Source: CABQCM01 sp965145485 (GTDB lineage Bacteria > Bacillota > Clostridia > Oscillospirales > Acutalibacteraceae). From it: 42,836 nt of DNA. This document shows, piece after piece, positions 32,685 to 42,218 of this stretch. The first letter of the stretch is position 1. Every line of letters begins with the position of its first letter. The DNA is taken from the NCBI GenBank assembly GCA_965145485.1, contig CBCTCU010000026.1:1-42836 (forward strand), written 5' to 3'. The translations under genes and the position numbers were made by a program. A model generated the notes under the pieces. The model was given only the letters and a program-made list of their open reading frames with translations. It did not search any database and was not told the origin of the DNA.

Positions 32685-33188
32685 ATGCAGCTTGAGGTAG
32701 GAGCAGTCATGGAGGGCAAGGTCACCGGAATTACGAAATTCGGGGCCTTTGTCGAGTTGCCCGGGGGTAAGACCGGCATGGTTCACATTTCCGAGGTGGC
32801 GCCCACGTATGTCAACGAGATTCGCGATTTTGTCACCGAAAATCAGACGGTAAAGGTGAAGATTCTCAATATCAGCGAGGAGGGCAAGATCAGCCTGAGC
32901 ATCAAACGGGCCCTTGATCCCGCCCAGCAGGAGCGCGGGCAGCGTTCCGACCGCGGCGGTAAGGACAATCGTGACCGCGAGCATCGCCCGTCCTACCGGA
33001 CCAAGCGTGCGCCCGCGCCGGTTGTCACCAGCCCGGGGAGCTATGAATGGACCCCGCGCCGCAACGAATCCACCTCGTTTGAGGACATGATGCAGAAATA
33101 CAAGCAGTCAAGCGAGGAAAAAATCTCGGATATGCGCCGCAACGTGGACTCCAAGCGCGGAAGCTCGATGCGCCGCCGCCAGTCATAA
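32685..33188 (+). CDS. S1 domain RNA-binding protein (YabR-like)
   Basis: A 167-residue protein with one S1 domain (about residues 3-75; VGAVMEGKVTGITKFGAFVELPGGKTGMVHISEV) and a long, basic, low-complexity tail rich in Arg, Ser and Lys that may add RNA binding. It corresponds to YabR, which follows divIC in Bacillus; function is not settled. GGGAGG lies about 13 bases before the ATG, longer than ideal, but no other in-frame start is available. A strong terminator follows the stop and closes the operon. Confidence 0.9.
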   Translation: MQLEVGAVMEGKVTGITKFGAFVELPGGKTGMVHISEVAPTYVNEIRDFVTENQTVKVKILNISEEGKISLSIKRALDPAQQERGQRSDRGGKDNRDREHRPSYRTKRAPAPVVTSPGSYEWTPRRNESTSFEDMMQKYKQSSEEKISDMRRNVDSKRGSSMRRRQS

Positions 33189-33199
33189 CGCAACACAGC

Positions 33200-33236
33200 A
33201 AAAGGAGTGAGGCTTTGCCCCACTCCTTTTCTCTTT
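33200..33236 (+). terminator. Terminator of the yabP-divIC-S1 operon
   Basis: AAAAGGAGTG pairs with CACTCCTTTT around an 11-base loop, followed by a T-rich CTCTTT tract, 12 bases behind the S1-protein stop. Confidence 0.88.
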
Positions 33237-33465
33237 GTATAACGGCTTCCCCCAACGGTTGGGAACCAGAACGGAAGCGGACGCCAGGCGGGGTACCCTT
33301 GCCTGGGCCGCTATAAAATCCCCCATCGGGGCGTAATGGAACAAAAATGCAAACAGCAGGATATTCCCGCCGCTAAAAGAAGCCTGTCGGTACAAAGACC
33401 ATCCTGCGCCAATCCCGCGCCGGGGCTTGACGGTAGCCGGGCCATCCTCGCACCGCCACTCTCAC

Positions 33466-34389
33466 TCATCCACCGGAGGCATAGCTACCCTTCTCCGGCA
33501 GCGACTCGGCCATCTCCATCAGCTTTTGAAGGCGATGGTTCATTCCCGAGCGGCTCAGGGGAGGCGACATCATAGCCCCCAGCTCGCTCAGCGACAGCTC
33601 GGGATGCTCCAGCCGCAGGCGCGCCGCCTCCTGCAGCGCGGCCGGTAGCGTGGGCAACATCCCGGCCTGTTCCAGGCGCTCGATGGCCTGCGACTGCCTG
33701 CGCACCGCCTCGACCGTCTTGGTCAGGTTGGCGGTTTCACAGTTGGTCACGCGGTTGACCCGGTTGCGCACATCCTTATAGATTTTGATATTCATCAGAC
33801 GCAGGGTCGATTGAGTGGCCTGCATCATGGTCAGCAGGTCCTCGATATGCTCGCTCTCTTTGCAATAGGCCACGGCCGCCCCACGGCGGCTGGTGATTTT
33901 GAAGGGGAGCTCCATTTCCCGCAGCAGTACGCACAAATCCTCGGCCAGCTTGCGGCGGGGCAGGAAAAATTCCAGATGGTAGTCCCGTTCGGGGTTGGAC
34001 AAGGTGCCGCAGGCAAGAAAGGCCCCCCGCAAAAATGCGCCGTAGCAGCATTCCTGCTCCAGGTTCGCGCGGTTGAGGCGCAGCGACAGCTCCCGCCCTG
34101 TGTGCCCAAAACGCTCGAGCACCCGCGGGCTGCTTGCGGCCGGCACCGACACGGTATGGTTTCCCCCACGCCGGTTGGGGGAAATGAGCAGCGCGCTGAC
34201 GCCGCACACGACGCGAAGCAACTCCCGGTACCGCCTCGCCACATTTTTATATTCGGTTTGAAAGACGATGCCCGAAACGTCTACCTGCTTGGAAAAAAGC
34301 AAAAATCCGTAACACTCGGCCGTCGCACAGCATTCCTTCTCAAGCGGAACGCTGCAAAGCTCCTCCTTAACCGACGCCGCAAAGGTCAT
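33466..34389 (-). CDS. whiA: DNA-binding protein WhiA
   Basis: A 307-residue WhiA: opens with FAASVKEELCSVP, has the degenerate LAGLIDADG-like middle (YGAFLRGAFLACGTLSNPERDYHLEF) and a C-terminal helix-turn-helix (about 220-295; LSELGAMMSPPLSRSGMNHRL). In Firmicutes WhiA affects cell division and chromosome segregation; in Actinobacteria it controls sporulation. It is last in the hprK-ROK-murB-rapZ-whiA series; the yvcK gene often found between rapZ and whiA is absent. GGGGAGG lies upstream of the ATG. No strong terminator follows, only a short CCCC/GGGG stem near 33320-33340. Confidence 0.95.
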   Translation of the reverse strand: MTFAASVKEELCSVPLEKECCATAECYGFLLFSKQVDVSGIVFQTEYKNVARRYRELLRVVCGVSALLISPNRRGGNHTVSVPAASSPRVLERFGHTGRELSLRLNRANLEQECCYGAFLRGAFLACGTLSNPERDYHLEFFLPRRKLAEDLCVLLREMELPFKITSRRGAAVAYCKESEHIEDLLTMMQATQSTLRLMNIKIYKDVRNRVNRVTNCETANLTKTVEAVRRQSQAIERLEQAGMLPTLPAALQEAARLRLEHPELSLSELGAMMSPPLSRSGMNHRLQKLMEMAESLPEKGSYASGG

Positions 34390-34524
34390 GACCGGCGAAT
34401 CCTCCCCTCGTACGGTTATGTATTATACGCCATTCCTGACGGCCGTTGTATGGCCAGCGGACGGCCGAGAACGCTCATGGCGGCAAAAAGGCCCATGCCT
34501 TGCAGCCCCGCGGCCGAACTAAAA

Positions 34525-35388
34525 TTACGCCGTCCTCCCCTTGTCGATATCGCGGTGAAGCACCCCCGCGTTGCTACCCCGCTCGATCAGGTGGGCGCAC
34601 AGCAGCTCGGCCAGCGCGACCGAGCGGTGCTTGCCCCCCGTGCAGCCCACTGCGATGACCAGCGAGCTTTTGCCCTCGTTGGCATAGAGGGGGACCAGGT
34701 AATCGATGAGGGAAAACATCCGCTCGACAAAGCCCTTGGTCTCCTCCTTCTCCATCACATAGTCGGCCACCGGCTTGTCCAGCCCGGTCAGGCCGCGCAG
34801 GCTGTCGACATAAAACGGGTTTGGCAGGCAGCGGACGTCAAACACCGTATCCGCCTCGGTGGCCGCGCCATACTTAAAACCGAAAGACATGCAGGTGATC
34901 TTCATCCCCAGCACCGAATCGCCAAGGAAGAGGGAAGCCAGGCGCTCTCTCAGCTGGGCCGGCGAGGTATTGGTGGTATCGATGATATAGTCGGCACGCA
35001 GACGCAACGGGGCCAAAAGCTCCCTCTCCCGCTGGATGGATGCCTGCAGGGAGTCGTCAAACTGCCCCATGAGCGGATGCTTGCGCCGGGTCTCCTTATA
35101 TCGCTTGACGATGGCTTCGTTGCTCGCCTCAAAAAACAAAATCTTATAAGCCGCCTGATTTTGCTCCAGCCGGGTCAGCGTATCGGCCATGCCGTCAAAC
35201 AGCGACCCACCCCTCGTGTCGGTCACCACCGCCACCTTGGGCATCTTCTCCTCCACGCACAGCTCATAAAATTTGCCGATGAGGGAGGGGGGCATATTGT
35301 CCACGCAAAAATACCCGATATCCTCCAGCGCGTCGACCGCGCGCGACTTGCCCGAGCCGGACAGACCGGTCACGATCATAAATTCCAT
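34525..35388 (-). CDS. rapZ: RNase adapter protein RapZ
   Basis: A 287-residue P-loop protein: Walker A GLSGSGKS at residues 8-15, Walker B-like VAVVTDTRGG, and the C-terminal RapZ block with AVGCTGGKHRSVALAE. In enterobacteria RapZ guides RNase E to the GlmZ RNA and so sets amino-sugar supply; in Firmicutes the homologue YvcJ binds nucleotides and affects competence, with a less clear role. The ATG at 35388 fits the family start; a GTG three codons upstream is an alternative. It follows murB after about 100 bases, in line with a link to cell-wall precursor supply. Confidence 0.94.
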   Translation of the reverse strand: MEFMIVTGLSGSGKSRAVDALEDIGYFCVDNMPPSLIGKFYELCVEEKMPKVAVVTDTRGGSLFDGMADTLTRLEQNQAAYKILFFEASNEAIVKRYKETRRKHPLMGQFDDSLQASIQRERELLAPLRLRADYIIDTTNTSPAQLRERLASLFLGDSVLGMKITCMSFGFKYGAATEADTVFDVRCLPNPFYVDSLRGLTGLDKPVADYVMEKEETKGFVERMFSLIDYLVPLYANEGKSSLVIAVGCTGGKHRSVALAELLCAHLIERGSNAGVLHRDIDKGRTA

Positions 35389-35487
35389 TTTGAGCACCTA
35401 ACCTTTCTCCCGTGCGGAGGGTTTCACCATCCAACCATGGGGCGCAAGACCTGCTACCGATTTTCACAAGGCCGGCGGCCCCTTAAC

Positions 35488-36390
35488 TTATTTTACATAC
35501 CGTATTTCGCACTGTAGCTCCACGCCGGTCTGCAAAAAAACATCGTTTTTAATGCGCTCAATCAGCCTGCGCACGTCGCTGCTGGTCGCATCGCCGGTGT
35601 TGACGATAAACCCGGCGTGTTTTTCGCTGACCATCGCCCCGCCAATGGTCAGGCCTTTCAGCCCGCACTGCTCAATCAGCGTCCCGGCAAAGTGGTCGGG
35701 CGGACGCTTAAAGACGCTGCCTGCGCTGGGCATATCGATGGGCTGTTTTTCCTTTCGGCGTATGAGCAGATCGTCCATTTTTCTGCGGATCATGCCCTGA
35801 TCGCCCATGGTCAGCTGCATGCGCACCGAGGTGATGACGCAGCCGTTGTCAGCATAGGCGCTGTGGCGGTAGCCAAAGGCGAGCTGATCCCCCGACAGCT
35901 CCCCAACCTCGCCGTCGGGCGAGATATGCCGGCACCCGGTGACCACATCCTTCATTTCGCCATTGTACGCCCCTGCGTTCATGTAAGCCGCGCCGCCGCA
36001 GCTACCGGGAATACCCCAGGCAAACTCCAGCCCCGAAAGGGCCTGCTCGGCCGCCGCCGAGCAAAGCTGGGAAAGCCGCACGCCGGCGCCGCAGACAATT
36101 TCACACCCCGAGACCGAGAGGTCGGACAACCCGCCTGTGTGCAGCACCACCCCGCGAACGCCGTCGTCGCTGACGAGCAGATTCGACCCGCTGCCCATGA
36201 CAAAGAGGGGGATTTCCTCCTGCCGGCAAAGCTCGACCACCTTTTGCAGGGTCTCCTCCGACGCGGGCGTGACAAACACATCGGCCGGGCCGCCGATCTT
36301 AAAGCTGGTGTGCTTTTTCATCGGCTCGTGCTCCAGGCAGGGGCAGCCGATTTCGGTCATCCGTGAAACGATCGCTGCGGTATCTTGCAT
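35488..36390 (-). CDS. murB: UDP-N-acetylenolpyruvoylglucosamine reductase
   Basis: A 300-residue FAD enzyme that reduces UDP-GlcNAc-enolpyruvate to UDP-MurNAc in peptidoglycan synthesis. The FAD-binding core shows HTSFKIGGPADV, VMGSGSNLLV and GIPGSCGGAAYMNAGAYNGE; the catalytic serine lies in AGSVFKRP and the last motif is GGAMVSEKHAGFIVN. The frame stays open 40 codons upstream, but the ATG at 36390 has AGGAGAGGG at good spacing and gives the usual length. It sits between the ROK kinase and rapZ in one directional series. Confidence 0.96.
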   Translation of the reverse strand: MQDTAAIVSRMTEIGCPCLEHEPMKKHTSFKIGGPADVFVTPASEETLQKVVELCRQEEIPLFVMGSGSNLLVSDDGVRGVVLHTGGLSDLSVSGCEIVCGAGVRLSQLCSAAAEQALSGLEFAWGIPGSCGGAAYMNAGAYNGEMKDVVTGCRHISPDGEVGELSGDQLAFGYRHSAYADNGCVITSVRMQLTMGDQGMIRRKMDDLLIRRKEKQPIDMPSAGSVFKRPPDHFAGTLIEQCGLKGLTIGGAMVSEKHAGFIVNTGDATSSDVRRLIERIKNDVFLQTGVELQCEIRYVK

Positions 36391-36466
36391 AACGACACCC
36401 TCTCCTATGGTTTGAGCCTCGCGGCTCGAAGCGTGGGGCTGGGCAACTTCAAAACGGTGGAAAAGA

Positions 36467-37423
36467 TTACATTTTACCAGCCATGGCCGCGCCGATAATG
36501 CCGGCGTCATTCCCCAGGCTGGCGCGAACGAGGCGGGTCTGGCGGCTTTGATCGGACGAGCGGTTGTAAACGCTGCCGAACACCTTTTCCCGCAGGGGAG
36601 CCATGAGGGTTTCCCCCTCGTTGCAAATCCCGCCCCCGATGCAAATCAGCTCGGGCTGGAAAATATTGATGATGCTGATAATGCCCGTGGCGATGTGGTC
36701 GATGTAGCGGTCGACCACATCCCTGCCGGCAGCATCGCCGGCCCGCATGGCGTCAAAAGCGGTGCGCCCGCTCGCATTATCCTCGCTGCCGCCGCACAGC
36801 TCCCACATCTTGGAATCGGGATGCTGCTTCATGGCCGCTTTGGTCTGGCGGATCAGGGCCGAGGCGGAGGCGTACGCCTCCCAGCAGCCCCGGGTGCCGC
36901 AGGTGCACTGCTCCCCGTTTTCAACAATGATAAGATGGCCCAGCTCGGCCCCCACAAAATTAAAGCCGGTGTAAATTTTGCGGTCGATGATGATGCCGCC
37001 GCCCACGCCCGTGCCCAGGGTGACGGCAATCATGGTGTCGACCTCTTTGCCGGCGCCGGCCATCAGCTCGCCATAAGCGGCGAGGTTGGCGTCGTTCCCC
37101 AGCGTTACGGGTATATTGAGCAGCTTTTGAAGCTCGGGGCCAACCGGCGTGTTTTGAAACCCAATGTTGTTGGCGTATTCAATCACGCCGGTTTCCGGGT
37201 TGACGCTACCCGGCGCGGCCACCCCCACCGCCTCGATGTCGTCCATGGACAGGCCGGCGTTCTCCACAGCCTGGCGTGCGGTCTCGGCCATGTCCTGTAT
37301 GATTTCCGACACAGGACGTTGCGCGCGCGTCTTCGTGGTCGCCCGGCCCAGGATATTTCCCTGCTCATCCACTACGCCGACCGCAATATTGGTTCCTCCA
37401 AGATCAATGCCTATGGTAACCAT
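36467..37423 (-). CDS. ROK family glucokinase
   Basis: A 318-residue ROK-family sugar kinase: IGIDLGGTN at residues 4-12 for ATP, LGTGVGGGI in the middle, and the zinc-binding CTCGTRGCWEAYAS block. Most close relatives phosphorylate glucose (GlkA), giving glucose 6-phosphate for glycolysis and for catabolite control, which suits its place behind hprK; ManNAc or another hexose cannot be excluded. Two adjacent ATGs (37426 and 37423) follow AAAAGGAG; the second has the better spacing. Cytoplasmic. All key motifs are intact. Confidence 0.93.
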   Translation of the reverse strand: MVTIGIDLGGTNIAVGVVDEQGNILGRATTKTRAQRPVSEIIQDMAETARQAVENAGLSMDDIEAVGVAAPGSVNPETGVIEYANNIGFQNTPVGPELQKLLNIPVTLGNDANLAAYGELMAGAGKEVDTMIAVTLGTGVGGGIIIDRKIYTGFNFVGAELGHLIIVENGEQCTCGTRGCWEAYASASALIRQTKAAMKQHPDSKMWELCGGSEDNASGRTAFDAMRAGDAAGRDVVDRYIDHIATGIISIINIFQPELICIGGGICNEGETLMAPLREKVFGSVYNRSSDQSRQTRLVRASLGNDAGIIGAAMAGKM

Positions 37424-37513
37424 CATGATACTCCTTTTCCCCATTATTTCCTGTCGTATATTCTGATGTCATGGTAAAATAAGCGGTTTTTCCTACAGAA
37501 AAAAATCCATCGA

Positions 37514-38479
37514 TCAGCCGAACCAGGTGTCGTCCGCGCTTTCGGCTCCGGGGACCTTGTCCTGAAGTCCCAATTGGGTGAGCAGTTCTTGGGCGGCGTT
37601 GTAACCCATCTTTTTCTGACGGTTGTTCATCGCCGCCACCTCGATGATGACCGCGAGGTTGCGCCCTGGTTTCACCGGTATGGTCACCGAGGTGATATTC
37701 AGCCCCAATATCTCGGTTGATTCATTTTCCAGGCCCATACGGTCATAAACCTTCGTGGCGTCCCATTGCTCCAGATTGATGACCAAATCGATCTTTTCGG
37801 TCAGCTTGACCGACCCCATACCGAAAATCCGCCGGGCATTGATAATGCCAATGCCGCGCAATTCAATGAAATGGCGTATGTTGTCGGGCGCCGAGCCGAC
37901 CAGGGAGGTGGCCGAGACACGACGGATTTCCACCGCGTCGTCGGCGATCAGGCGATGCCCCCGTTTGATCAGCTCGATGGCCGTCTCGCTTTTACCGACC
38001 CCGCTCTCTCCCAGCATGAGCACTCCCTCGCCGTACACCTCAACGAGCACGCCGTGGCGGGTAATGCGGGGGGCGAGATGGACATTGAGGTAGGCGATGA
38101 TGGCCGACATAAAACGGGAGGTTGAGTCCTCGGTACGCAGGATGGGCACATCATACTCCTTGGCGCACTCTACAAACTCGGGCAAAACCTCCAGATTGCG
38201 GGTGACCACCACCACCGGGGGCTTATGGAGAAAGAACTCATCCACCCGGCGCGATCGGACGACCTGCGGCTGCTGGGTGAGAAAGGTCAGCTCGCTCAAG
38301 CCGAATATCTGGATGCGGTCGTCGTCAAAAAAATCATAAAAACCGGACAAATGCAGGCCCGGCCGGCTGACGTCGGTGCTTTTGATGTAAATTTGCGACG
38401 GATCGTGCGGCATGTAGATCTCCTCGAGCTTAAAGTCGTCGATGATACGCCGCAGTGCGATGGTAAAGGCCTCGCTCAT
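37514..38479 (-). CDS. hprK: HPr kinase/phosphorylase
   Basis: A 321-residue HprK. The N-terminal domain (1-130) is followed by the catalytic domain with Walker A GESGVGKS at 157-164, the HPr-contacting LIADDAVEIRR segment and the signature IELRGIGIINARRIFG. It phosphorylates HPr on a serine in response to fructose 1,6-bisphosphate and so drives carbon catabolite control through CcpA. GGGAGG precedes the ATG at 38479. The gene heads the hprK-ROK-murB-rapZ-whiA series and has a candidate promoter at 38552-38579. Confidence 0.97.
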   Translation of the reverse strand: MSEAFTIALRRIIDDFKLEEIYMPHDPSQIYIKSTDVSRPGLHLSGFYDFFDDDRIQIFGLSELTFLTQQPQVVRSRRVDEFFLHKPPVVVVTRNLEVLPEFVECAKEYDVPILRTEDSTSRFMSAIIAYLNVHLAPRITRHGVLVEVYGEGVLMLGESGVGKSETAIELIKRGHRLIADDAVEIRRVSATSLVGSAPDNIRHFIELRGIGIINARRIFGMGSVKLTEKIDLVINLEQWDATKVYDRMGLENESTEILGLNITSVTIPVKPGRNLAVIIEVAAMNNRQKKMGYNAAQELLTQLGLQDKVPGAESADDTWFG

Positions 38480-38551
38480 TGCTATTCCTCCCTATTATCT
38501 ATCTTCTCTGCGCTACAGCGCCCGTCCTGATTACAGCCTTACATACTTTAT

Positions 38552-38579
38552 ATTATATACATGCCGGACGCTGTCACAA
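38552..38579 (-). promoter_or_regulatory. Candidate promoter of the hprK series
   Basis: On the minus strand TTGTGA (38574-38579), a 16-base spacer and a perfect TATAAT (38552-38557), about 65 bases before the hprK start in the AT-rich gap behind tadA. Confidence 0.55.
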
Positions 38580-38589
38580 TACCAAACTG

Positions 38590-39045
38590 TTAAAATTTCC
38601 GTAAATTCTCAAAGAAATGCGCCAAAATGCCGCCGCATTCCTCCTCCAGCACCCCGGTGGTAACCCGCGGAGTATGGTTGTAATCCACCGCGAACAGATG
38701 AATGAGGGAACCCACCGACCCCGCCTTGCTGTCGGCCGCCCCGTAGACCAGGCGGTCAATGCGGGCGTTGATGATCGCGCCCGCGCACATGGGGCATGGC
38801 TCGAGGGTGACATAGAGAGTACAACCGCTCAGCCTCCAGGTTTGAAGCGCGCGGCACCCCTGCGCAATGACCTCCATCTCAGCGTGGGAGAGCGCGCTTT
38901 GTAACTGCTCCCGCCGGTTGTGCCCCCGGGCGATGACCTCACCGTGGCGCACCAGCACCGCGCCGACCGGCACCTCCCCCTGAGAAGCGGCCTCAGCCGC
39001 CTCTTCGAGGGCCAGGCGCATGTATCTCTCATCCTCGTGGATCAT
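38590..39045 (-). CDS. tadA: tRNA-specific adenosine deaminase
   Basis: A 151-residue zinc deaminase: HAE at residues 54-56 supplies a zinc ligand and the catalytic glutamate, and PCPMC at 83-87 the two cysteine ligands. TadA converts A34 to inosine in tRNA-Arg(ACG), letting it read several codons. Length and N terminus (YMRLALEEAAEA) are standard, and GGAGGAAG precedes the ATG. It lies between recD2 and hprK on the same strand but is separated from recD2 by nearly 500 bases, so it probably has its own promoter. Confidence 0.96.
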   Translation of the reverse strand: MIHEDERYMRLALEEAAEAASQGEVPVGAVLVRHGEVIARGHNRREQLQSALSHAEMEVIAQGCRALQTWRLSGCTLYVTLEPCPMCAGAIINARIDRLVYGAADSKAGSVGSLIHLFAVDYNHTPRVTTGVLEEECGGILAHFFENLRKF

Positions 39046-39525
39046 GCTCTTCCTCCTTATTCCGGCCGGGGCATCGCACGCTTACGCCCCGCGCGCCCGT
39101 GCGATAGCACGCGCGCCGTTTCCGGCAACCTGCCGGTATCGCGCGTTGAATTTGAAAAGGGGCGTCCGGCCGAAAGGCCCCTGCACAGTGCTGCAGCCAG
39201 CGCCGGGGAGCGCTTTACCGCGCCTTTGCGGTACCGATGGCGCATGGGCGAAAGGCTTGCGTAAACGACGGGAAAAAAGGCGGCATGCGCCGCGTGCAAT
39301 TCCCCCAGGCGAAAGCCGCTTCCCGCGAAAAGGCAGGCAATCGCCTTGCCGCAAAGCCCTAGCCGCGGCTTCCTCAAGGCGCGGCACGCCGCCATAAGGG
39401 AAACGGCCAGCCTCAATCCGGTATCCAATCCATCCGAGATGGGCCGATGGCCTACCCATCCGGCGGACAGGCCCCAGGCCAAGCCGCAGCAGCCGCTCGC
39501 AAACCACGGCGAAGCCTTTCGCTCC
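39046..39525. other. GC-rich spacer between recD2 and tadA
   Basis: About 480 bases without a credible gene. Open frames on both strands lack ribosome binding sites and protein-like composition. I see no intrinsic terminator with a T-tract for recD2 and no near-consensus promoter for tadA. Confidence 0.4.
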
Positions 39526-41802
39526 TCAGATGGAAAGTTGCCCATTAGCACCTGTGCCCTGCCCCTTCTCCTCCCAGATGGTGGGTTCGCCGGTCAGCTT
39601 GCGCGGCATGGCCTCCTCCAAAAAGGGGCGCAGCGCCGTGTAGCGCAGCGTGCGCTTGTCGTTTTCCACCATCGCTGCCACCAAAGAGGCGGAGCCCACC
39701 ATCACCAGCAGCCGTTTGGCCCGCGTCACAGCGGTGTAGAGCAGGTTGCGGTAACAAAGCTGGGGGGGCGTGCCGAGCACGGGAATAATCACACAGGGAT
39801 ATTCGCTTCCCTGGCTCTTGTGCACCGTGACGGCATAGGCAAGCTCCAAATCGGCCGCGTCCGACTCGGTATACAGCGCCAGCCGGTCGTCAAAACGCAC
39901 CGAGAGGTAACCCTTGGACCGGTTGATCTCCTCCAAAATGCCAATATCGCCGTTAAAAACGCCGGTTCCGTCCTCTTCCTCCGAACGGGTCCAAAGCAGC
40001 TCGTAATTATTTTTATTCTGCATCACCTTGTCCCCCTCGCGCAGCAGGACCCCGCCGACCGTGATCTCCACTTTATCCAACGCGGGGGGATTGAGCGCCT
40101 CTTGCAGCCGTGCATTGACCGCCGCGGTACCCAGCGCCGTTTTGCGTGACGGGCAGAGCACCTGGATATCGTCAAAGGGGGAAAATCCGTAGGCTTTGGG
40201 AAGCCTCTGCGCGCAAAGGTCGGTCAGCAGCCTTGCCGCGCGCAGGGGGTTGCGCTCCTCAAGTAAAAAGAAGTCGCCGTCCCGCCGCCCAAGCTCGGGG
40301 GCCTGCCCGGTCACGATGCGGTGGGCGTTGAGCACAATCAGGCTCTGCATCGACTGGCGGAAGATCTCGGTCAGGCAGACCCAGGGAATGCGCTCGCTCT
40401 GCAACAGATCGCGCAGCACATTCCCCGCCCCGACCGACGGAAGCTGATGATCGTCCCCAACCATGACCAGGCGGCAGCCCAGCCGCATGGCCCGCAGCAG
40501 GCTTTCAAACAGCGGCACGTCGACCATCGACAGCTCGTCGACGATAACCGCGTCGCAGTCGAGCGGATTGCGCTCATTGCGGGCAAAATTGGCACGGTTG
40601 TTTTCGGTCCACTCTACCTCGAGCAGCCGGTGCAGCGTCTTGGCCTCCGCCCCGGTCAGCTCGCTCATACGCTTGGCCGCCCGGCCGGTGGGGGCGGCCA
40701 GGGCGATCTTCATACCCTGTTTCTCCATAATGCCCAAAATCGCCTTTAGGGTGGTGGTTTTACCGGTACCCGGCCCGCCGGTCAATATGAGGATGCCCCG
40801 GCGCAGGGCCGCATGGATGGCCTCGCGCTGACGCGCTTCGTAGACGATGCCCTGCTCGGCCTCGATGCGGTCGATCTCGCTGTCGGGCGCCATGGCCAGA
40901 GGCGGGGGGAACTGCATCATCATGGCCAGCCGCCCGGCGATGTAATGCTCGGCGCGATAGAGATAGGGCAAAAAGAGCAGCTCCTCCTCCCCCTCCACGC
41001 GGGAGATGAGCGCCTCCTGCTCCACCAGCCGGTCGCAGGCGATATCGACAACGTCCCGGTCGACCGAAAGCAGCGCGCTGGAGGTTTCAATCAGCTTCTG
41101 CCGGGGCAGGCAGGTATGGCCGTTGCCGGTGTTGTGCCGCAGCACATGGAGCACCCCGTTGTCAAGGCGAAACTCATTGTCCTGCCCCAGGCCGAGCCGG
41201 GCGGCGATATCGTCCGCCCGGTCAAAGGAAAAGCCGATTTCCGATGAACAGAGCACAAAGGGATTGGCCTCTACCTGGTCGGCGGCAGCCGGGCCGAGCG
41301 CCTGGTAAATGCGCAGGCTCTCCTCGGGGGAAATGCCGTGCTGGGAAAGACGCAGCATGATCTCCCGCATGCCAAACAGCTGCTCATACCGCTCGCCGAT
41401 CTCGCGCGCTTTGGCCCTGGATATCCCCTTGACCTGGGACAGCCGCTCGGGCTCCTTTTCCATGATCTCCAGCGTGTGCTCCCCAAAGGCTTCAACCATA
41501 CGGCAGGCGGTGGAGGGGCCGACCCCCTTGATCACGCCGGAGGAAAGGTACTTTAAAATTGCCTCGCTGGTGGCCGGGCGCACCTGCTCGCATTTTTGCG
41601 CATGAAGCTGGCGGCCATACATCCGATGGGTTTCCCACACGCCCTCAACGCGCAGAATATCCCCCTCGTGCACCGTGGGGAAGGTCCCCACCACCGTCAC
41701 CAGCTCGCCGCCGTCGTTCAAACGCAGGACGGTGTAGCCATTTTGCTCATTGCGAAAGGTGACAATTTCCACCGTGCCTTCAAGCTGCTCGATATTCTCC
41801 AC
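39526..41802 (-). CDS. recD2: RecD2-type ATP-dependent DNA helicase
   Basis: A 758-residue RecD2 helicase. The N-terminal third has an OB-like domain and helix-hairpin-helix repeats (LSSGVIKGVGPSTACRMVEAFG; VKGISRAKAREIGERY); the motor follows with Walker A GGPGTGKTTT near residue 345, Walker B VDELSMVD and the C-terminal TVHKSQGSEYP motif of superfamily 1B. It unwinds DNA 5' to 3' and acts in replication-linked repair outside RecBCD. The start is a GTG with a GGGGGTAGG stretch upstream. A promoter lies about 300 bases upstream. Confidence 0.96.
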   Translation of the reverse strand: MENIEQLEGTVEIVTFRNEQNGYTVLRLNDGGELVTVVGTFPTVHEGDILRVEGVWETHRMYGRQLHAQKCEQVRPATSEAILKYLSSGVIKGVGPSTACRMVEAFGEHTLEIMEKEPERLSQVKGISRAKAREIGERYEQLFGMREIMLRLSQHGISPEESLRIYQALGPAAADQVEANPFVLCSSEIGFSFDRADDIAARLGLGQDNEFRLDNGVLHVLRHNTGNGHTCLPRQKLIETSSALLSVDRDVVDIACDRLVEQEALISRVEGEEELLFLPYLYRAEHYIAGRLAMMMQFPPPLAMAPDSEIDRIEAEQGIVYEARQREAIHAALRRGILILTGGPGTGKTTTLKAILGIMEKQGMKIALAAPTGRAAKRMSELTGAEAKTLHRLLEVEWTENNRANFARNERNPLDCDAVIVDELSMVDVPLFESLLRAMRLGCRLVMVGDDHQLPSVGAGNVLRDLLQSERIPWVCLTEIFRQSMQSLIVLNAHRIVTGQAPELGRRDGDFFLLEERNPLRAARLLTDLCAQRLPKAYGFSPFDDIQVLCPSRKTALGTAAVNARLQEALNPPALDKVEITVGGVLLREGDKVMQNKNNYELLWTRSEEEDGTGVFNGDIGILEEINRSKGYLSVRFDDRLALYTESDAADLELAYAVTVHKSQGSEYPCVIIPVLGTPPQLCYRNLLYTAVTRAKRLLVMVGSASLVAAMVENDKRTLRYTALRPFLEEAMPRKLTGEPTIWEEKGQGTGANGQLSI

Positions 41803-42100
41803 CGTCCTACCCCCTTATACCACCATGCCGCACGGGTAACAATCCGCCCCTCTCCCGCTCGTAAGCAGCCGGGGCCAAAAAAGCGAGCCAGCATCCCCTG
41901 GCGTATTTTCCACTCGTTGAAAGCGGCCGCGGCAAGTCCGGCCAATCCAAAACCGGCTTTCGTGATCCGATTGGGAAAACGAGGCGGCCTTCCCCCGCCT
42001 GCCTTGACCAAAATGAAACGCCTTTTCCCACTCGCGGGCAACCGGTGGGCGGCCCGGCCAGTTGAAGCCATCTGGCGGCAAGTGGATTTCTTAATGCTTT

Positions 42101-42130
42101 ATTATACAATAGAGGCATCCCATCCGTCAA
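42101..42130 (-). promoter_or_regulatory. Promoter of recD2
   Basis: On the minus strand TTGACG (42125-42130), an 18-base spacer and TATAAT (42101-42106). It leaves a leader of about 290 bases (41803-42094) in which I see no gene and no clear regulatory fold. Confidence 0.65.
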
Positions 42131-42150
42131 GCGACCGCCACGCCGGTCCC

Positions 42151-42218
42151 TTCTCAAGATAAGTAGGGACGATTCAAACTCCGTCTGTTTCACCAAATAG
42201 CAGTCCCTAACTTGAGAA
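42151..42218. repeat. Inverted repeat enclosing a tRNA-3'-end-like segment
   Basis: TTCTCAAG...TAGGGAC (42151-42170) is mirrored by GTCCCTAACTTGAGAA (42203-42218); the left arm carries four extra bases. The loop between contains GATTCAAACTCC...TTTCACCA (42171-42195), resembling the T-loop and CCA end of a tRNA, but the T-stem pairs poorly and no 5' half is present. It may be an attachment-site scar or a structured RNA. Confidence 0.5.

Noticed and set aside
33811..35517. 568-codon open frame on the plus strand
   Set aside because: Antisense to whiA and rapZ, which are clear genes; composition is that of a shadow frame.
42171..42195. Complete tRNA gene
   Set aside because: Only a T-loop- and CCA-like end is present; no matching acceptor 5' strand lies about 75 bases upstream and the T-stem pairs poorly.
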